NCBI GenBank assembly: GCA_958298945.1 | Contig: OY282610.1 | Location: 23,150,233 to 23,214,232 of the forward strand | Length of the DNA stretch: 64,000 nt | Origin: Atherix ibis | Lineage: Eukaryota > Arthropoda > Insecta > Diptera > Athericidae | Direction: 5' to 3' | Part shown: piece by piece, positions 1 through 10,898 of the stretch | Position numbering within the stretch: the first letter of the stretch is position 1 | Layout: each line of letters begins with the position of its first letter | The notes under the pieces: model-generated | What the model was told of the DNA's origin: nothing | The model's input: the letters and a program-made list of their open reading frames with translations, nothing else | Database searches by the model: none | Position numbers and translations under genes: made by a program

Positions 1-44
1 CATATTTAAATTGTAGAAAATTGATTTGATCAATTTTTTTTTAC

Positions 45-252
45 CTTTTAACGCAATGACTTTACTGGCTGGATTCATGATAGCAGAATCTGCACTGATC
101 GGTCTTCGGATGGGATTGGTATGGTCATTCATATCAATAATAACCACTTGGGCTGTATCGGCCACCTTCTCCCGGACGCAAATAAATTTATCTGATTCCA
201 TCGTTAGCGTATTGAACGATATGGAATTCGGGTTGATGCCGACATTTGTGAG
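45..252 (-). CDS. Chc: Clathrin heavy chain, coding exon 2 (partial gene)
   Basis: Clathrin heavy chain forms the three-legged coat of endocytic and trans-Golgi vesicles. The minus strand here reads [20 protein letters not shown], continues through [11 protein letters not shown] and VVIIDMND to [20 protein letters not shown], and stops in the next codon. This matches the start of the N-terminal beta-propeller (about residues 15-83), which is nearly invariant in animals. The exon is 208 nt. A pyrimidine-rich tract ending TTTTTAG sits just before it (253-272) and a GT donor follows AAAG at 44-43. The reading frame enters in phase 0, directly continuing the 14 codons at 41103-41144, and leaves after one base of a codon. 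The rest of the gene lies beyond position 1. The plus-strand open frame over the same bases (26-256) is a shadow. Confidence 0.96.
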
Positions 253-740
253 CTAAAAAGAAAACAAACAAATTTTTCATTAATTTCATAAAATAATAAC
301 TCATCTCATATTTGCAACAATTTTTAAATAGCACCATTTTTTTAAAGATTACTGTAGCTTTTAAAAAAAATTCCTTTAAATATTAATATATTTTTAGTTT
401 GTATTTCTGTACTTTCATTTCTTCATTCAGTAGGACATTTTTGTTCCGCTCATTTTCGTGTTTCTTCAACTGTTTTTCTCTCTACTATAGAAAACTTTGA
501 AGACCCCATATACGATGAGCCAACCGGTTGCAGAAATTACCCTGATTCATCTCCCTTTTGGATTAGACAATGTCAAAGGCATCTTCCTTCTTCATCCGAT
601 GAAGATAGCGTTGCAAAAAATATTTTCGAATCAGGGTGGATTGGACCGATAACATACTCGTATTCCAAGAAATAATAATAAATTTGAAGGATTTAACTGA
701 ACTAAAAAAACTATTCTGCAAAATGTCACCAATGTGGAAA

Positions 741-1852
741 GGTGGCACCAATGTTATTATAATAGATGTAACCGTGCGGCCATATTTTAAATGTCAAAAT
801 CTTCTGTCACTGTCATTTGTATTCAGTAAGATATGCAATTTATTCATGGAAAGATACACGCCTCAACGACGCATCGATATTATCAAATTTTTTTATTGAA
901 ATAATCGTTCTTTGATCGCGCACTTCTTCCAAGTTATGCTCGTCACTGTCTGCCACAACAACATGCCTTTTTTTGGGTTTACGTCCTAACAAAATTCTTA
1001 TGAGACAAGAGTTGAAGCCGTTGGACTAACGCAAAAGGCGTGAATTTGCTAAATTTGAAAATGCTGCCGATTTTTCCAAGAAAATCATCATCTCAGATGA
1101 GGTGCATTTTTATCTCTCTGAATCGGTGAATATACAAAAATTGTCCTTACTAGGCTGAAGCCAATCCACAAACTATTCACGAGAAACCTTTACATTACGG
1201 AAAAAAGTGACCGTTTGGTTTGGTTTATAAAAAATAAAAATGACATTTTTTTCAAAATGAGGAACGAGTTGCCGTAACTGTCAATGGTGAGCGATGCAAA
1301 TCACTGATAATGAACTTTTTATAACCTGAATTTGAAGATCGTGATTTAACAAATACGTAGATTCGCTACGTGCCACACAGCCCATGCCACAATCGATTTG
1401 TTGTGGGAAAAGTTTAGCAAAACGGTGCTACGTGCCACACAGCCCCGATTTATTGTGGGAAAAGTTTAGTAAAACGGCGCTACGTACCACACAGCCCATG
1501 CCACAATCGATTTGTTGTGGGAAAAGTTTAGCAAAACGGCGCTACGTGCTACAAAGCCCATGCCACAATCGATTTATTGCGGGAAAAGTTTGGCAAGTCG
1601 ATAATTTCAAGAAATGCAGATGTGCAATGGCCTCCAAGAAGTTGTTATTTACCACCTTTTGACTTCTTCTTACGGGGTTATTTGAGATCATTGGTGCATG
1701 TTAATAAGCCAATAATAATTGATGCATTAGGTCGGATTTATTAAAGAGCAACTAACTTCAAAATAAAATAATAAATTTTTTATCTTTCACATTTATTTTT
1801 TGTTTTATTTGAAGAAAAAAAATCATATCATTCTTATTGAGAAAAAAAACCC
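741..1852 (+). mobile_element. Decayed DD41D (rosa-like) mariner
   Basis: The fossil transposase starts at 847 with MERYTPQRRIDIIKFFY, then has a stop, followed by NNRSLIA. This is the helix-turn-helix start seen in the better copy at 10899-12213. Later pieces include KIIISDEVHFYLS around 1081, the ATCHTAHATIDLLWEKF region from 1365, and CAMASKK/LPPFDFFLRGYL around 1625-1690, which is the third catalytic aspartate region. The right end (about 1821-1852) resembles the terminal repeat of the 10899-12213 element, and the left flank (about 750-846) resembles its 5' untranslated part. Frameshifts and stops make it inactive. Element ends are approximate. Confidence 0.72.
1365..1602 (+). repeat. 62-bp tandem repeat inside the transposase fossil
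   Basis: Four copies start with GCTACGT at 1365, 1427, 1479 and 1541. The spacings are 62, 52 and 62 bp, and the second copy has lost 10 bp. Each unit is the stretch encoding ATCHTAHATIDLLWEKF, just after the second catalytic aspartate, so transposase coding sequence was duplicated in place. The copies are almost identical, so the expansion is younger than the general decay of the element. Confidence 0.85.
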
Positions 1853-3430
1853 CTGTATCTAGCGATTCAGTAAACGCTTTTGATATCATTCCAATCTTTG
1901 CGATTTATACCATATATTTTTAACGAAGGTAATTTTTTTTTTTTGTTGAAGAAGTAAAACATTTTTAGCTATGATCTTATTTTTTAGTTTTAAAGAAAAA
2001 CGAAATAGAAAAAGTAAAGTTTTTTATTATTATTTTTTTTTTTGCTATAAAAACATTAATCTAAATTAACAAAATTTGCATCCTCCTGTTTCAGATAATT
2101 TCATTTCTTATCGTTCATTTTATATTTTCATGTGCCTGGTCTGCCTGGTTCGCGTATCAGTCAGTCATCGTCTCTGGTTTTTATTAAAAGCCGCCTTTTT
2201 TTCGTTGTTCCATTTTACCATATTTAGTGTATATTTTCTTTTCTTTATTTTTATCAAAATGGAAAACGCAAAACGCCCACATCAAAATTCATACGATAAA
2301 ATAATAATATTATTATAAGGCAAAAATAATAGATAATAATTAACGAAACAACAAATAAAAAGTATATCAAACAGACAAAAAATTCAACTAAAACATTGAC
2401 GGGTACTGATATAAAAATATTTTTCATATATTTCTTATCATTAATAGTGGGTTTTGAAGAAAAAAACGAACAAAAAAAATCATTATTATTATTACTTTTG
2501 GAATGGATTATTTGAAATGGAAATTCGTCATTTTATAGACTAGATTGTTATGTATGAAAAAAATATATTTTTAACTATTTTCCATTTCTTTATTAGCTAT
2601 GGTTAACCCTAATCATACCAAGACGTGACTTTCAGTCACATTTGAATTTGAAACTTCAATTTCCAAAAAAAAATGTTCTTACTGTTTTGTTTAAATTAAA
2701 AATTAACATTAAAAAAATAAGTTTTTGTAAATTTAAAGTTGGCGGCATGGCATCAAAATTAACCGATGGTACCATTTTGTTTTTGTTTCAAGAGTAGTTA
2801 GGCTCATAGAGCTACAGTAAGGAATTTTGACTATGCCAGCTCACATCCGTGGTATTGATCATTTTCAATTATTTTATTTAAAGCATTAGAAACTTATATT
2901 ATTATTTAGTTAAATTCACTAAAATTTATTTGATTACAATGTGCTAATACACTACAGTATATGCTGTAGGCACTAGCCGCACAACATACCCCTCTGCGGA
3001 TATGTCTCTCCCATACTTGTTGTCTTTTTTCTCTTGAAATTGGGAACAGAAAAAAGTATACAAAGAAACGAATTGCAAATACTCATCGAATATGTAAATC
3101 ATTGAAAAGAGAGGGAAGAATAACAAAATAGGAGTTAGGAGAAAGCTTCAGAATAAACTATCTTCTCTGTTGTAATTGTTTTGGCTCTCCCTCGTCCGTT
3201 CGCTCTTTTCTTAGTTCTGAGCAACTTTTCTCTTTAATGGTGTTTATTTGAAAGAGTTGCGAACATATCACGAAGCATAACTCCACCTCGTCGGATCAAT
3301 ATCGTCGCCTCACCGAAAATAACAAAAAAAAAATCTACAAAAAAACCGCTGATGTCAAAATTCCAAAAGAGCATACAAAAATTGTGAAAGTAATAAAATT
3401 TTTATTTGAATCGATAAATCAATGCTTGCC
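1853..3430. other. AT-rich intronic DNA, no gene
   Basis: This stretch is mostly A/T homopolymer runs and short degenerate repeats. The segment 2940-3330 is somewhat less AT-rich. No coding frame resembling a known protein and no transposon domain was recognised. Confidence 0.6.
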
Positions 3431-4900
3431 ATTTACTTTTAAAAGATAATTTCTTATAAATGTTGTCCACAACGTTTTGTGATACATGCGATGCGAGAGG
3501 TCCAATTTTGAGTCACACATTATTCGATCATCTCGGCTGGTATCTCGCTAATGACACGTGTAATGTTGCCTTCCAAGGCTGCAAGTGACGCTGGTTTATC
3601 GCATAAAAAATAGTAGTAGAGGCGTCAAATCGCATGATCTACGCGGCCAGCCAACTCACCGTTACGAAACATGACATAAATTGCTCTCCGAACGCATCTC
3701 TCAATACGAGGTTTGTTCAAAAAGTATCGCGAATTTTGAATTTCCGCGGGTCACGATATTCGATTTTTTTTGTACCGTTATGTTGGTACTCATGTCTCTC
3801 ACTTATGCCGACAAATTCGGCCATTTTGAATTTTCAGTTAATTTTTGACAGCTACTTTGCTTGCACGGGTTTTGGCTCGTCTTCGATTTTTGCTCAATTT
3901 TGACCAAAAACAGCATCATTGCTAAGGAGCTGTTGGACTCTGTCCGCGATGACCCAAATTTGCTCCAGAGGGTCATAACTGGTGACGAATCATGGGTTTA
4001 TCGTTATGACGTGGACACCAAAGCTAAATCATCCCAATGGAAGCTGCCGCACGAGTCAAGACCGAGAAAAGCGCCAAGTTCGGTTGAATGTGAAGGTTTT
4101 GCTTACAGTTTTCTTCGATTGCAGGGGCGTGGTGCATCATGCGTTTTTTCCACAGGGTAGAACGGTCAATAAGGAATATTACCTGCAAGTTATACGCGAA
4201 GCAATTCACCAGAAACGCCCGGATTTGTGGAAGAACAACAATTGTCTTTTGCCATTTTTGCCCAAAAACAACACACTAATAATGGCGCAGCCACTGTATT
4301 CCTCAGATCTGGCCACCTGTGACTTTTTCTTGTTCTCGAAACTTAAGAGCCCCATGAAAGGACGACGCTACGCTACGATTGAGGAGATAAAGACGGCATC
4401 GAAGGAGGAGCTGAACAGGATCACAAAAAATGATTTTTTAAAGTGCTTCGGGGATTGGAAAAAACGTTGGCACAACTATATAATATCTGGTGGAGATTAC
4501 TTTGAAGGGAACAAAACAGATATTCATGAATAAATGAATAATTTTTGAAAAAACAAAATTCGCGATACTTTTTGAACAGACCTCGTATGTCCATTGCTTA
4601 TCGGGCTGTGTGGCATGTAGCACCGTCTTGTTGAAACCACATGTCGATCACACAATAACATGTCGATCACACATTGGACGCTACGACAGCAATATTTTCC
4701 TCTGTACGCACTCTACTCACACGGGTTGGTGGTTTAATGTCAAATAGCTTAAAATTGTTGCGAAATTTTGTCACTAATGGGTTGAATTGCTTGCTCAGTA
4801 GGGTGTAAGTCTTTTTATGATAAAATGGCAATGTCAACTGAGCATTTTTGACTTTGACACATGTCACGTGTCACGCGTGAGCTGTCAAAAATAAAAACAT
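3430..4900 (-). mobile_element. DD41D-type mariner fossil (minus), split by a second mariner
   Basis: The minus strand right of the insert (4588-4660) reads MWFQQDGATCHTAR. The sequence left of it (3704 downward) continues LRDAFGEQFM and then, in another frame, CDKPASLAALEGNITRVISE, IPAEMIE and CVTQNWTSRIACITKRCGQH. That order matches the middle and C-terminal part of a mariner-superfamily transposase with the QQDGATCHTA motif. The DD34D mariner at 3707-4585 interrupts it exactly at a TA, so the host element is the older one. The region 4660-4900 should hold its N-terminal part but is badly decayed. Confidence 0.7.
3707..4585 (+). mobile_element. Internally deleted DD34D mariner with both terminal repeats
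   Basis: Inverted terminal repeats of about 31 bp begin CGAGGTTTGTTCAAAAAGTA at 3707 and end at 4585 with the complementary TTTTTGAACAGACCTCG. Both are flanked by the TA target duplication (3705-3706, 4586-4587). The element is 879 bp against about 1.3 kb for a complete mariner. The helix-turn-helix half is deleted. The surviving transposase includes ITGDESWVYRYDVDTKA (first aspartate), LLTVFFDCRGVVHHAFFPQG and, at 4270-4530, SSDLATCDFFLFSKLKSPMK through GGDYFEGNKTDIHE. The HHDNAPAH segment with the second aspartate has been cut out, so the copy cannot be catalytic. Confidence 0.9.
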
Positions 4901-5145
4901 GAAAAATGACCCTCCATGAACTTTTCTGCATACTTTTTGGTAAAGATCAAGCTATGGGTGCGACAATTGATAGTACGGTCTAGGTCTACTTAATCAAAGA
5001 ACTTCAGACGTTTTTGCATGGCACCGCGATCTTCCAGTTCGACAATCCCAGCTTGTTTTCATCGAGAATAGGACCTGTCTTGCCTTCTGGAGCCAAAATA
5101 ACGTCATAACAGACTTTTGTGGGTAGAGAATTTCCATTCATAATT
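4900..5145 (-). pseudogene. Unidentified coding-like fossil
   Basis: Read on the minus strand from 5145, an open frame begins MNGNSLPTKVCYDVILAPEG and runs to about residue 30. After a one-frame shift it continues as KQAGIVELEDRGAMQKRLKF, has one stop, and goes on VDLDRTINCRTHSLIFTKKY. Composition and the complementary frames suggest a once-real protein with a frameshift and a stop. I do not recognise the family. It could be a processed pseudogene or a piece of an unrecognised transposon. Confidence 0.35.
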
Positions 5146-5159
5146 CTGTAAAATTATAA

Positions 5160-7430
5160 AATAAGATCACTCCAGCCAATCAGCTTGAGTTTAACCACAA
5201 CCATTCGGTGTTAACTGTGCTCCATAATTTGATTGTTAAACATGCTGGGGAATATAGGCGAAGAAAAATCCCTCTCATGTAGACGTCCAAGGATTCTTTG
5301 GAGGATCATCGCCTTAAAGACGATCAAGAGATTATAATGGCTTTGGCTTAGGATCCAAGTCTCCGAAGAATACATAAGAACTGATTTAATGTTTAGAATT
5401 TTCGAGCGAAATAATTTAAATTAACTAAAATAGGATCTGTTGGCTGCCAACATCCCCATTTTTGTAACCGGCTGCAATCCTAGACTGCATTTTTTGTTAT
5501 GTAAAAAAAAATGTATGTTTTGTGAAATTTTACTTTCCGTGGCGTTGGAAGAGCAATGGATGAGAGAAAAGCAACAAACTAACACAATGATAAAAAGGCG
5601 AAAGATTTGAAAAAGGATTAAGCAAAACTAAATAAAATAGTCGACGTGGCTTGTCCTTAAATAACAAACAACGCGAATCGGGGTGTTTTTGAAAAAGTCA
5701 AAATTTAATACTAACGAACGTGAGGTTTTAGAGAGGTGACGCATACTGGTATACACTACCCTAAAGAATCTTATTGCAGCGGCATATTGGTAGACCAGGT
5801 TTTTTTACTTGCAAACACCTATAGGTGTTTAGTCCTGAATGGGAATGATAGGATAAGTAAGAAATGCATGAAAATTTGGAGAGAAAATAAAAGAGCCACG
5901 ATGTAATTAGAAATAATAACCAATAGTACGAAAGGGTAAACGATGTTTAAAGAAGAGCGGGTGAAGGAAAGTATTCCAGAAATACCAAAATCTACTCTCC
6001 TAAGCTATAGTCTCATATCTGTTAATCTAGCGTCGATACTGCTAACATGTTCTTTGTTTAGCCTTCAGTTTAATGCAACCCAACATTTTTTTCGAATGCT
6101 AAAGGCTGGACAGGATCTAATGAGAAATTTCTTGCCGGAGTTTATTATGGATACTAAATTAAATGGTTTCAAAAGTGATCTGCTGTTTTGATTCTTCTTC
6201 GCACACTAGTTATGTTCAGTCGAATCAATTTAATTTATTTCTCTGGGTTGCCGAACTCTCTGCCGCAATGAACACGTGAATTTAATAAAAAAAAACGTGA
6301 AAAACTTTTATTATAATAAAAAAAATAAAACAAAGAAATAATTTATAAATTTTCATCCAAAAGGTGATGAAAATTATAATACAATATAAATAAATTCCTA
6401 TTTAATAATCATCACCTTGTGCACAGTTAACAATTAATTTTATGCTAATTATTAGTTGTTTTTTTTTTTTGTAAATTTTCTTGTCGTTATTTCTTTCTAT
6501 TTTTCTATAAATAAATTTCATGTATACTACTTTTAAATATTATTAATTTCATAGTAAAAACAAAAATACTACCAATAAGAATAAAAATAAATAATTCGAA
6601 ATTAATTAACTATTCAAAATGACCTTACCCTCAAAAAATATGATTGTGTATACAAAATTTTATGTTTGAATGCAAGTGAAAAATTAAAAAAAAAACACAT
6701 TCAAATTGATATCCACGTTAATTGGCAAAATTTCAGGTGATTTGGCAACATGCTGTGTGGTGCATAAAATAACATAATTTCAATAATAATAACAGAGAAA
6801 AAGAAGAAGCACAACGAAAGAGTAATCGCTCTTTTGTGTTTACTCTTTTTTGCACTCTCATTTTTTTTGCTCGAGCGAACAATTGATGTTAGCGCTCGTC
6901 TCATTACAAGTAATAGACGAAGAAAGAAGATAGACGCTAGTCGAAATAAAGAGAAAAAGAAACCTTCTGAATAAAAAAGATCGAAAATGGTATTGCCAGA
7001 TATGAATGTATTTCAGTACTCCAAATTATTTTTCATGTACAAATAATGTAAAAATAAATAAATAAAAAATAGTAAAAATTTAGAAAAATTATTAATTTAA
7101 GATCAAGTGAGAGTTACTATTTTGATTGTTTCTTTTTTTTATATTGTTAAATAGTTGGTATGGAAATATGTTCTAAGCCCTTCCTTCTTGATTAGGACTT
7201 ATTCCGTGGAACAACAGTTGTTCTTGTGTTTGGAGGGTGTATGTGTAAAAAGTTTCAAATGCAGCAGGTGACATTCGTTTGCAGCGTGAAGAACAATTTT
7301 TATTTTGGCGTTGATTATTTTCCGTATCATTTAATAGTTGAAATTTACAGTGATCATGCTCCTTCGAATGGAACATGTAAAAACTGATTTATGTTTTGTA
7401 GAAATAAGGATTTTTTCGGCTACCTTAAAT
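5160..7430. other. Intronic DNA without recognised gene
   Basis: The stretch 5160-6190 is moderately mixed in composition and may be old transposon DNA, but no domain was recognisable. From 6190 to 7430 it is strongly AT-rich. Short open frames here (5943-6191, 6701-6904, 7173-7376) have no recognisable motif. Confidence 0.5.
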
Positions 7431-7640
7431 CGATGGTCTTAAAACAATTTAATGCTCTCAGACTTTTTCTATGCATTTACGTTAAATCAATGGTTTATGC
7501 CAATAAACCGAACTGTAGAAAACAACTTAATATAACCCATCGGTAAGATCCAGCCCGATTTATGCGCAAGAGTCAACTATAATGCAGCCTCCCGGAACGA
7601 AATTGTGGATGCTATTTGAATAATGTCATTTATTCCCATA
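7430..7640 (+). mobile_element. C-terminal scrap of a DD41D mariner
   Basis: The plus strand reads LKSMVYANKPNC followed by fragments that align with the usual LKSLVYANKPxTIE and later C-terminal segment of rosa-like transposases. DPARFMRKSQL corresponds to the DIRPEMLEKV region. Only about 200 bp are left and no terminal repeat is visible. Confidence 0.5.
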
Positions 7641-7917
7641 ATAAAGAGAGATTAATGTAAAAGTAAAAAATAAAAATTAAAAAATAAAAACAATATTACC
7701 ATTGTGTCATGTTAAACCAGCCAGCATTCAAAATTTCAAATTCGTCCTTGCATAGTCGTTGCCAAATTTATTGGATTTATTTGTGTAAAAATTTGGAGCA
7801 GTTTTCAACAAGAAACAACAATTGCAAAAAATAAAAGAGAAAAAACATACGAACTCTATTTTTGTCATAACTTCTGTATTATAAAATAAAAGCAATCAGC
7901 TGCTGGGCTAGCGGTGA

Positions 7918-7937
7918 GGGGGGGGGGGGGGGGGGGG
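7918..7937 (+). repeat. G20 homopolymer
   Basis: Twenty consecutive G residues stand in otherwise AT-rich DNA. Runs of C16 (8388-8403) and G17 (8655-8671) follow within 750 bp. Such runs can fold into G-quadruplexes and are also frequent length-error sites in assemblies. Confidence 0.9.
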
Positions 7938-8479
7938 ATTGGATGTATAATGGAGACAATGGAATTAATGTTGTTGTTCTGTGCGATAAGTCTTCATGGA
8001 AATTACACTGAATAACTTGATGAAATAATAATAATAATAATAATCAGTAGTAATAAAAAAAAAAAATACAATTTTTTTCTGGCAAAGTTTTATTAACGCG
8101 TGTGGGGGATTTTTTGTTTCTAAGGCTTCTCAAGAACACGAAAAGGGACGAAAGAAAAGAGCATGAACATACGATTTATGTATTTATGGACATAATTTAT
8201 AAAAATTATCCTAAAATGTTGGTTTCAGCAAAATTAATTGTAGGTCAGAGAAACTGGGTTACTGTGACGTAAGCGCCTAAATTCCGGAACGAGTTCGATC
8301 CTAGAATCAATCCCAACAAAATATGCTCCAGACTTTCTTCTGCTTCTGCGAACCATCCGAACATCGTTGCTTCTCTTAAAAGACCTACCCCCCCCCCCCC
8401 CCCAACCACCTCTTCCTCATCCGTTCAATCACTCTAAAACTGTGTGCGAGATGTAGCGCACATGATGACCCACTTTTAT

Positions 8480-8860
8480 ATAATAATATGCTAGTATCGA
8501 TTCAATTCGTCCTTTTTCCATCTAAGGACACTATTCCTACCACACACTTTGTTTATCCTCGGCTCCACTATCCTCTTAAGCAAAACTGATTCATTTTCAA
8601 CTTTGGCAACATGTTTACTGATTTTGAACGCTATTCTTGCTGATCCTTTTTTTTGGGGGGGGGGGGGGGGGAGTCCTCCGCCTAATATAAATGTGGACTC
8701 TTTTAGTGAATGGCAAGTGGATGTGTTGTTGTTGTTTTTTTTTAGTGTGGGCATAGGTTTGGGCGTAGGTGCGCGCTCGCATGATTCGCGATAGCGTAAC
8801 AATTTCATCTTTGGCATCCAGAATTGCCTTCTCACCCAAAACCACCATCAAGACTATTCT
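8480..8860 (-). pseudogene. Coding-like minus-strand fragment interrupted by simple sequence
   Basis: The minus strand contains EKAILDAKDEIVTLSRIMRA at its upstream end. After a simple-sequence and poly-C interruption (8655-8671 on plus) it reads ARIAFKISKHVAKVENESVL, then LKRIVEPRINKVCGRNSVLR, ending WKKDELNRY at a stop. Charge distribution and length look protein-like, but I do not recognise a family. The two halves are in different frames. It may be a decayed host gene or transposon ORF. Confidence 0.3.
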
Positions 8861-9349
8861 TTCTATCGTCCAATGTTGGTACGGTATTCCTTGAAAGCTT
8901 CACTCTTCAAATATATATTCTAACTTGACATTATTGCCCAACAACTATATTGGATTGTCACAATTAGTGTTTGTCGTAGATGGTTTTTCTCAAAATGTAT
9001 GCCAAGTATTTTTGGGGATACTTGACGAACAAAATTTTAGATTCCTTTAAATTAATTTTACTTTATTATTTTTCTCTATACTCTTACTGCTATATTATAT
9101 CCGTTTGTGTGTTTCCTTTTCTGTTTCAAAATTGACAAGGTTACTTACTACACACCAAAATGTTTATTGATTTTTTTTTTGGTATGGAAAATTTTTATTA
9201 TTTCGAATTTCATAATCGTTTACTTAATCTACACATAATTTCGAATAACATATTAGAAATAGGATTTGTTTTTCGTTGCAATTTCTCTTTCATTTTTCTA
9301 GAGAAAATTCTTGTTTTTGTCTTAAATTGTATTTATTCATTTGGGGGGG

Positions 9350-9537
9350 CGAAAAAAATTATAATTTTTCTATTATTTTATAACACGAATAAAAATTAAA
9401 TAATTGGTAATTTGAAATTTACTAGATTTTTTTCTTTAACAATGATAAAAAAAATGTAGTAAATTTAAAAATTACCAATTATTTTATTTTTATTTGTAAC
9501 ATATTATAAAATAATAGAAAAATTATAATTTTTTTCG
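9350..9537. repeat. Long AT-rich inverted repeat (about 75-81 bp arms)
   Basis: The left arm 9350-9424 starts CGAAAAAAATTATAATTTTT. It pairs with the right arm 9457-9537, which ends AAAAATTATAATTTTTTTCG, around a 32-bp spacer. Pairing is close to complete, with a few mismatches and small indels. It abuts the transposase remnant starting at about 9541. Confidence 0.85.
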
Positions 9538-9540
9538 ACC

Positions 9541-10495
9541 TCTTTAAGACAACTCGTTCACGACCAAGAATATTGCCGCCGTTGCTGAAAATGTCAGCGA
9601 TTATCCATCAAGATCAACTCGTCACCGTTCACAGGAATTGAACATTTCTCGCACTTCTCTGTTGAGAATTTTGCACAAAGAACTCGGTATGAAAGCTTAC
9701 AAAGTTTAATTAGTCCAACAGCTAAAGCCGCATGATCATCCGATGCGTTTTCGTTTTGCCCAATGGGCTCAAGATCAATTGGCCGAAGATGAGCATTTTT
9801 GCCGAAAAATCATCTTTTCGGATGAGGACCATTTCCACCTCGGTGGGTATGTCAACAAACAAAATTGTCGCATCTGGGGCTCAGAAAATCCATACGTCAC
9901 CATGGAAAAGCCGATGCATCCACAACGAGTCACGGTTTGGTGCGGATTTTGGACTGGAGCCATCATTGGCCCGTTTTTATTCGAAAACGACGAAGGAGCC
10001 GCCGTTACGGTCAATGGTGAGCGCTATCGTGGCATGCTCAACAAATTTTTGTTTCCAAAAGTTGAAAAGAAAGGCATGGACGACATTTGGTTTCAACAGG
10101 ACGGGGCCACTTGCCACACAGCCAACGTAACAATCCAACTTTTGGGCACTGCTTTAGAAAACCGAATAATCAGCCGAAATTCTGATGTCAATTGGCCGCC
10201 TCGGAGCTGTGATTTGAGCCCGTTGGATTATTTTCTGTGGGGAGCCGTTAAGGATAAATGTTACGCAAGCCATCCAGAGACAATTGAGGCCTTGAAACAC
10301 GAAATCAAAATTGCCATTGAGAAGATACAGGCCCGGACAATCGAAAATGTACTGAAAAATTCAGAGAATGGGGTACTACTGTAACGCCAGCCGTGGCAGT
10401 CATTTAAATGATTAAAACCGGAAATTTGAAAAAACGTACACTAGTTTTTTTTTATTTACTTTTTAAAAGAAAACTTCTAAATGGTCCACCCTGTA
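9541..10495 (+). mobile_element. DD41D mariner with nearly intact transposase
   Basis: The reading frame runs from about 9558 (TTKNIAAVAENVSDYPSRST, part of the DNA-binding domain) with a single stop at 9707-9709. It then stays open from the ATG at 9743 to the stop at 10382-10384. Motifs are KIIFSDEDHFHLGGYVNKQN (first catalytic D), WFQQDGATCHTANVT (second D) and WPPRSCDLSPLDYFLWG. There are 41 residues between the second D and the D of PLD, which places it in the DD41D group. The 5' end of the gene is missing. The right end TGGTCCACCCTG at about 10481-10492 resembles the terminal sequence of the copy at 61393. The single stop and truncation argue against activity. Confidence 0.88.
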
Positions 10496-10898
10496 TGTAC
10501 TCGTTATCATAGTCCAAACAGATCAATTAGCAAATTCTGATTTAAATATTGCAACAAAAAAAAATTTTAAAAACTATTTTTTATTAATTGATAATTAACA
10601 AATGGAATAAACATATTTCTTAAATAACTGATAATCTACTAGTATTAAATTCCAATCGAATTCGTTATGGGCGGATACAAAAGCCAAAAAAAAACAACTT
10701 TTTTTTAATCAGAAATAATTTTGTAACTTGTTTGAATTTTAATTGTTCAATAATATTATTTTTAAATTGTAGAAAAAACAAAAATTATTTACATACAATT
10801 TATTTTTTAAAAAATATTTCTTAACACAAAAAAACAAATTAGCAAAACTTTGTTTTTCTTAAAAAATCAACTTTACTGAAATCCCTTTTTTTAAATTA

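Noticed and set aside
26..256. 76-residue plus-strand open frame at the window start
   Set aside because: The minus strand of the same bases encodes the clathrin heavy chain N-terminal region with perfect splice sites.
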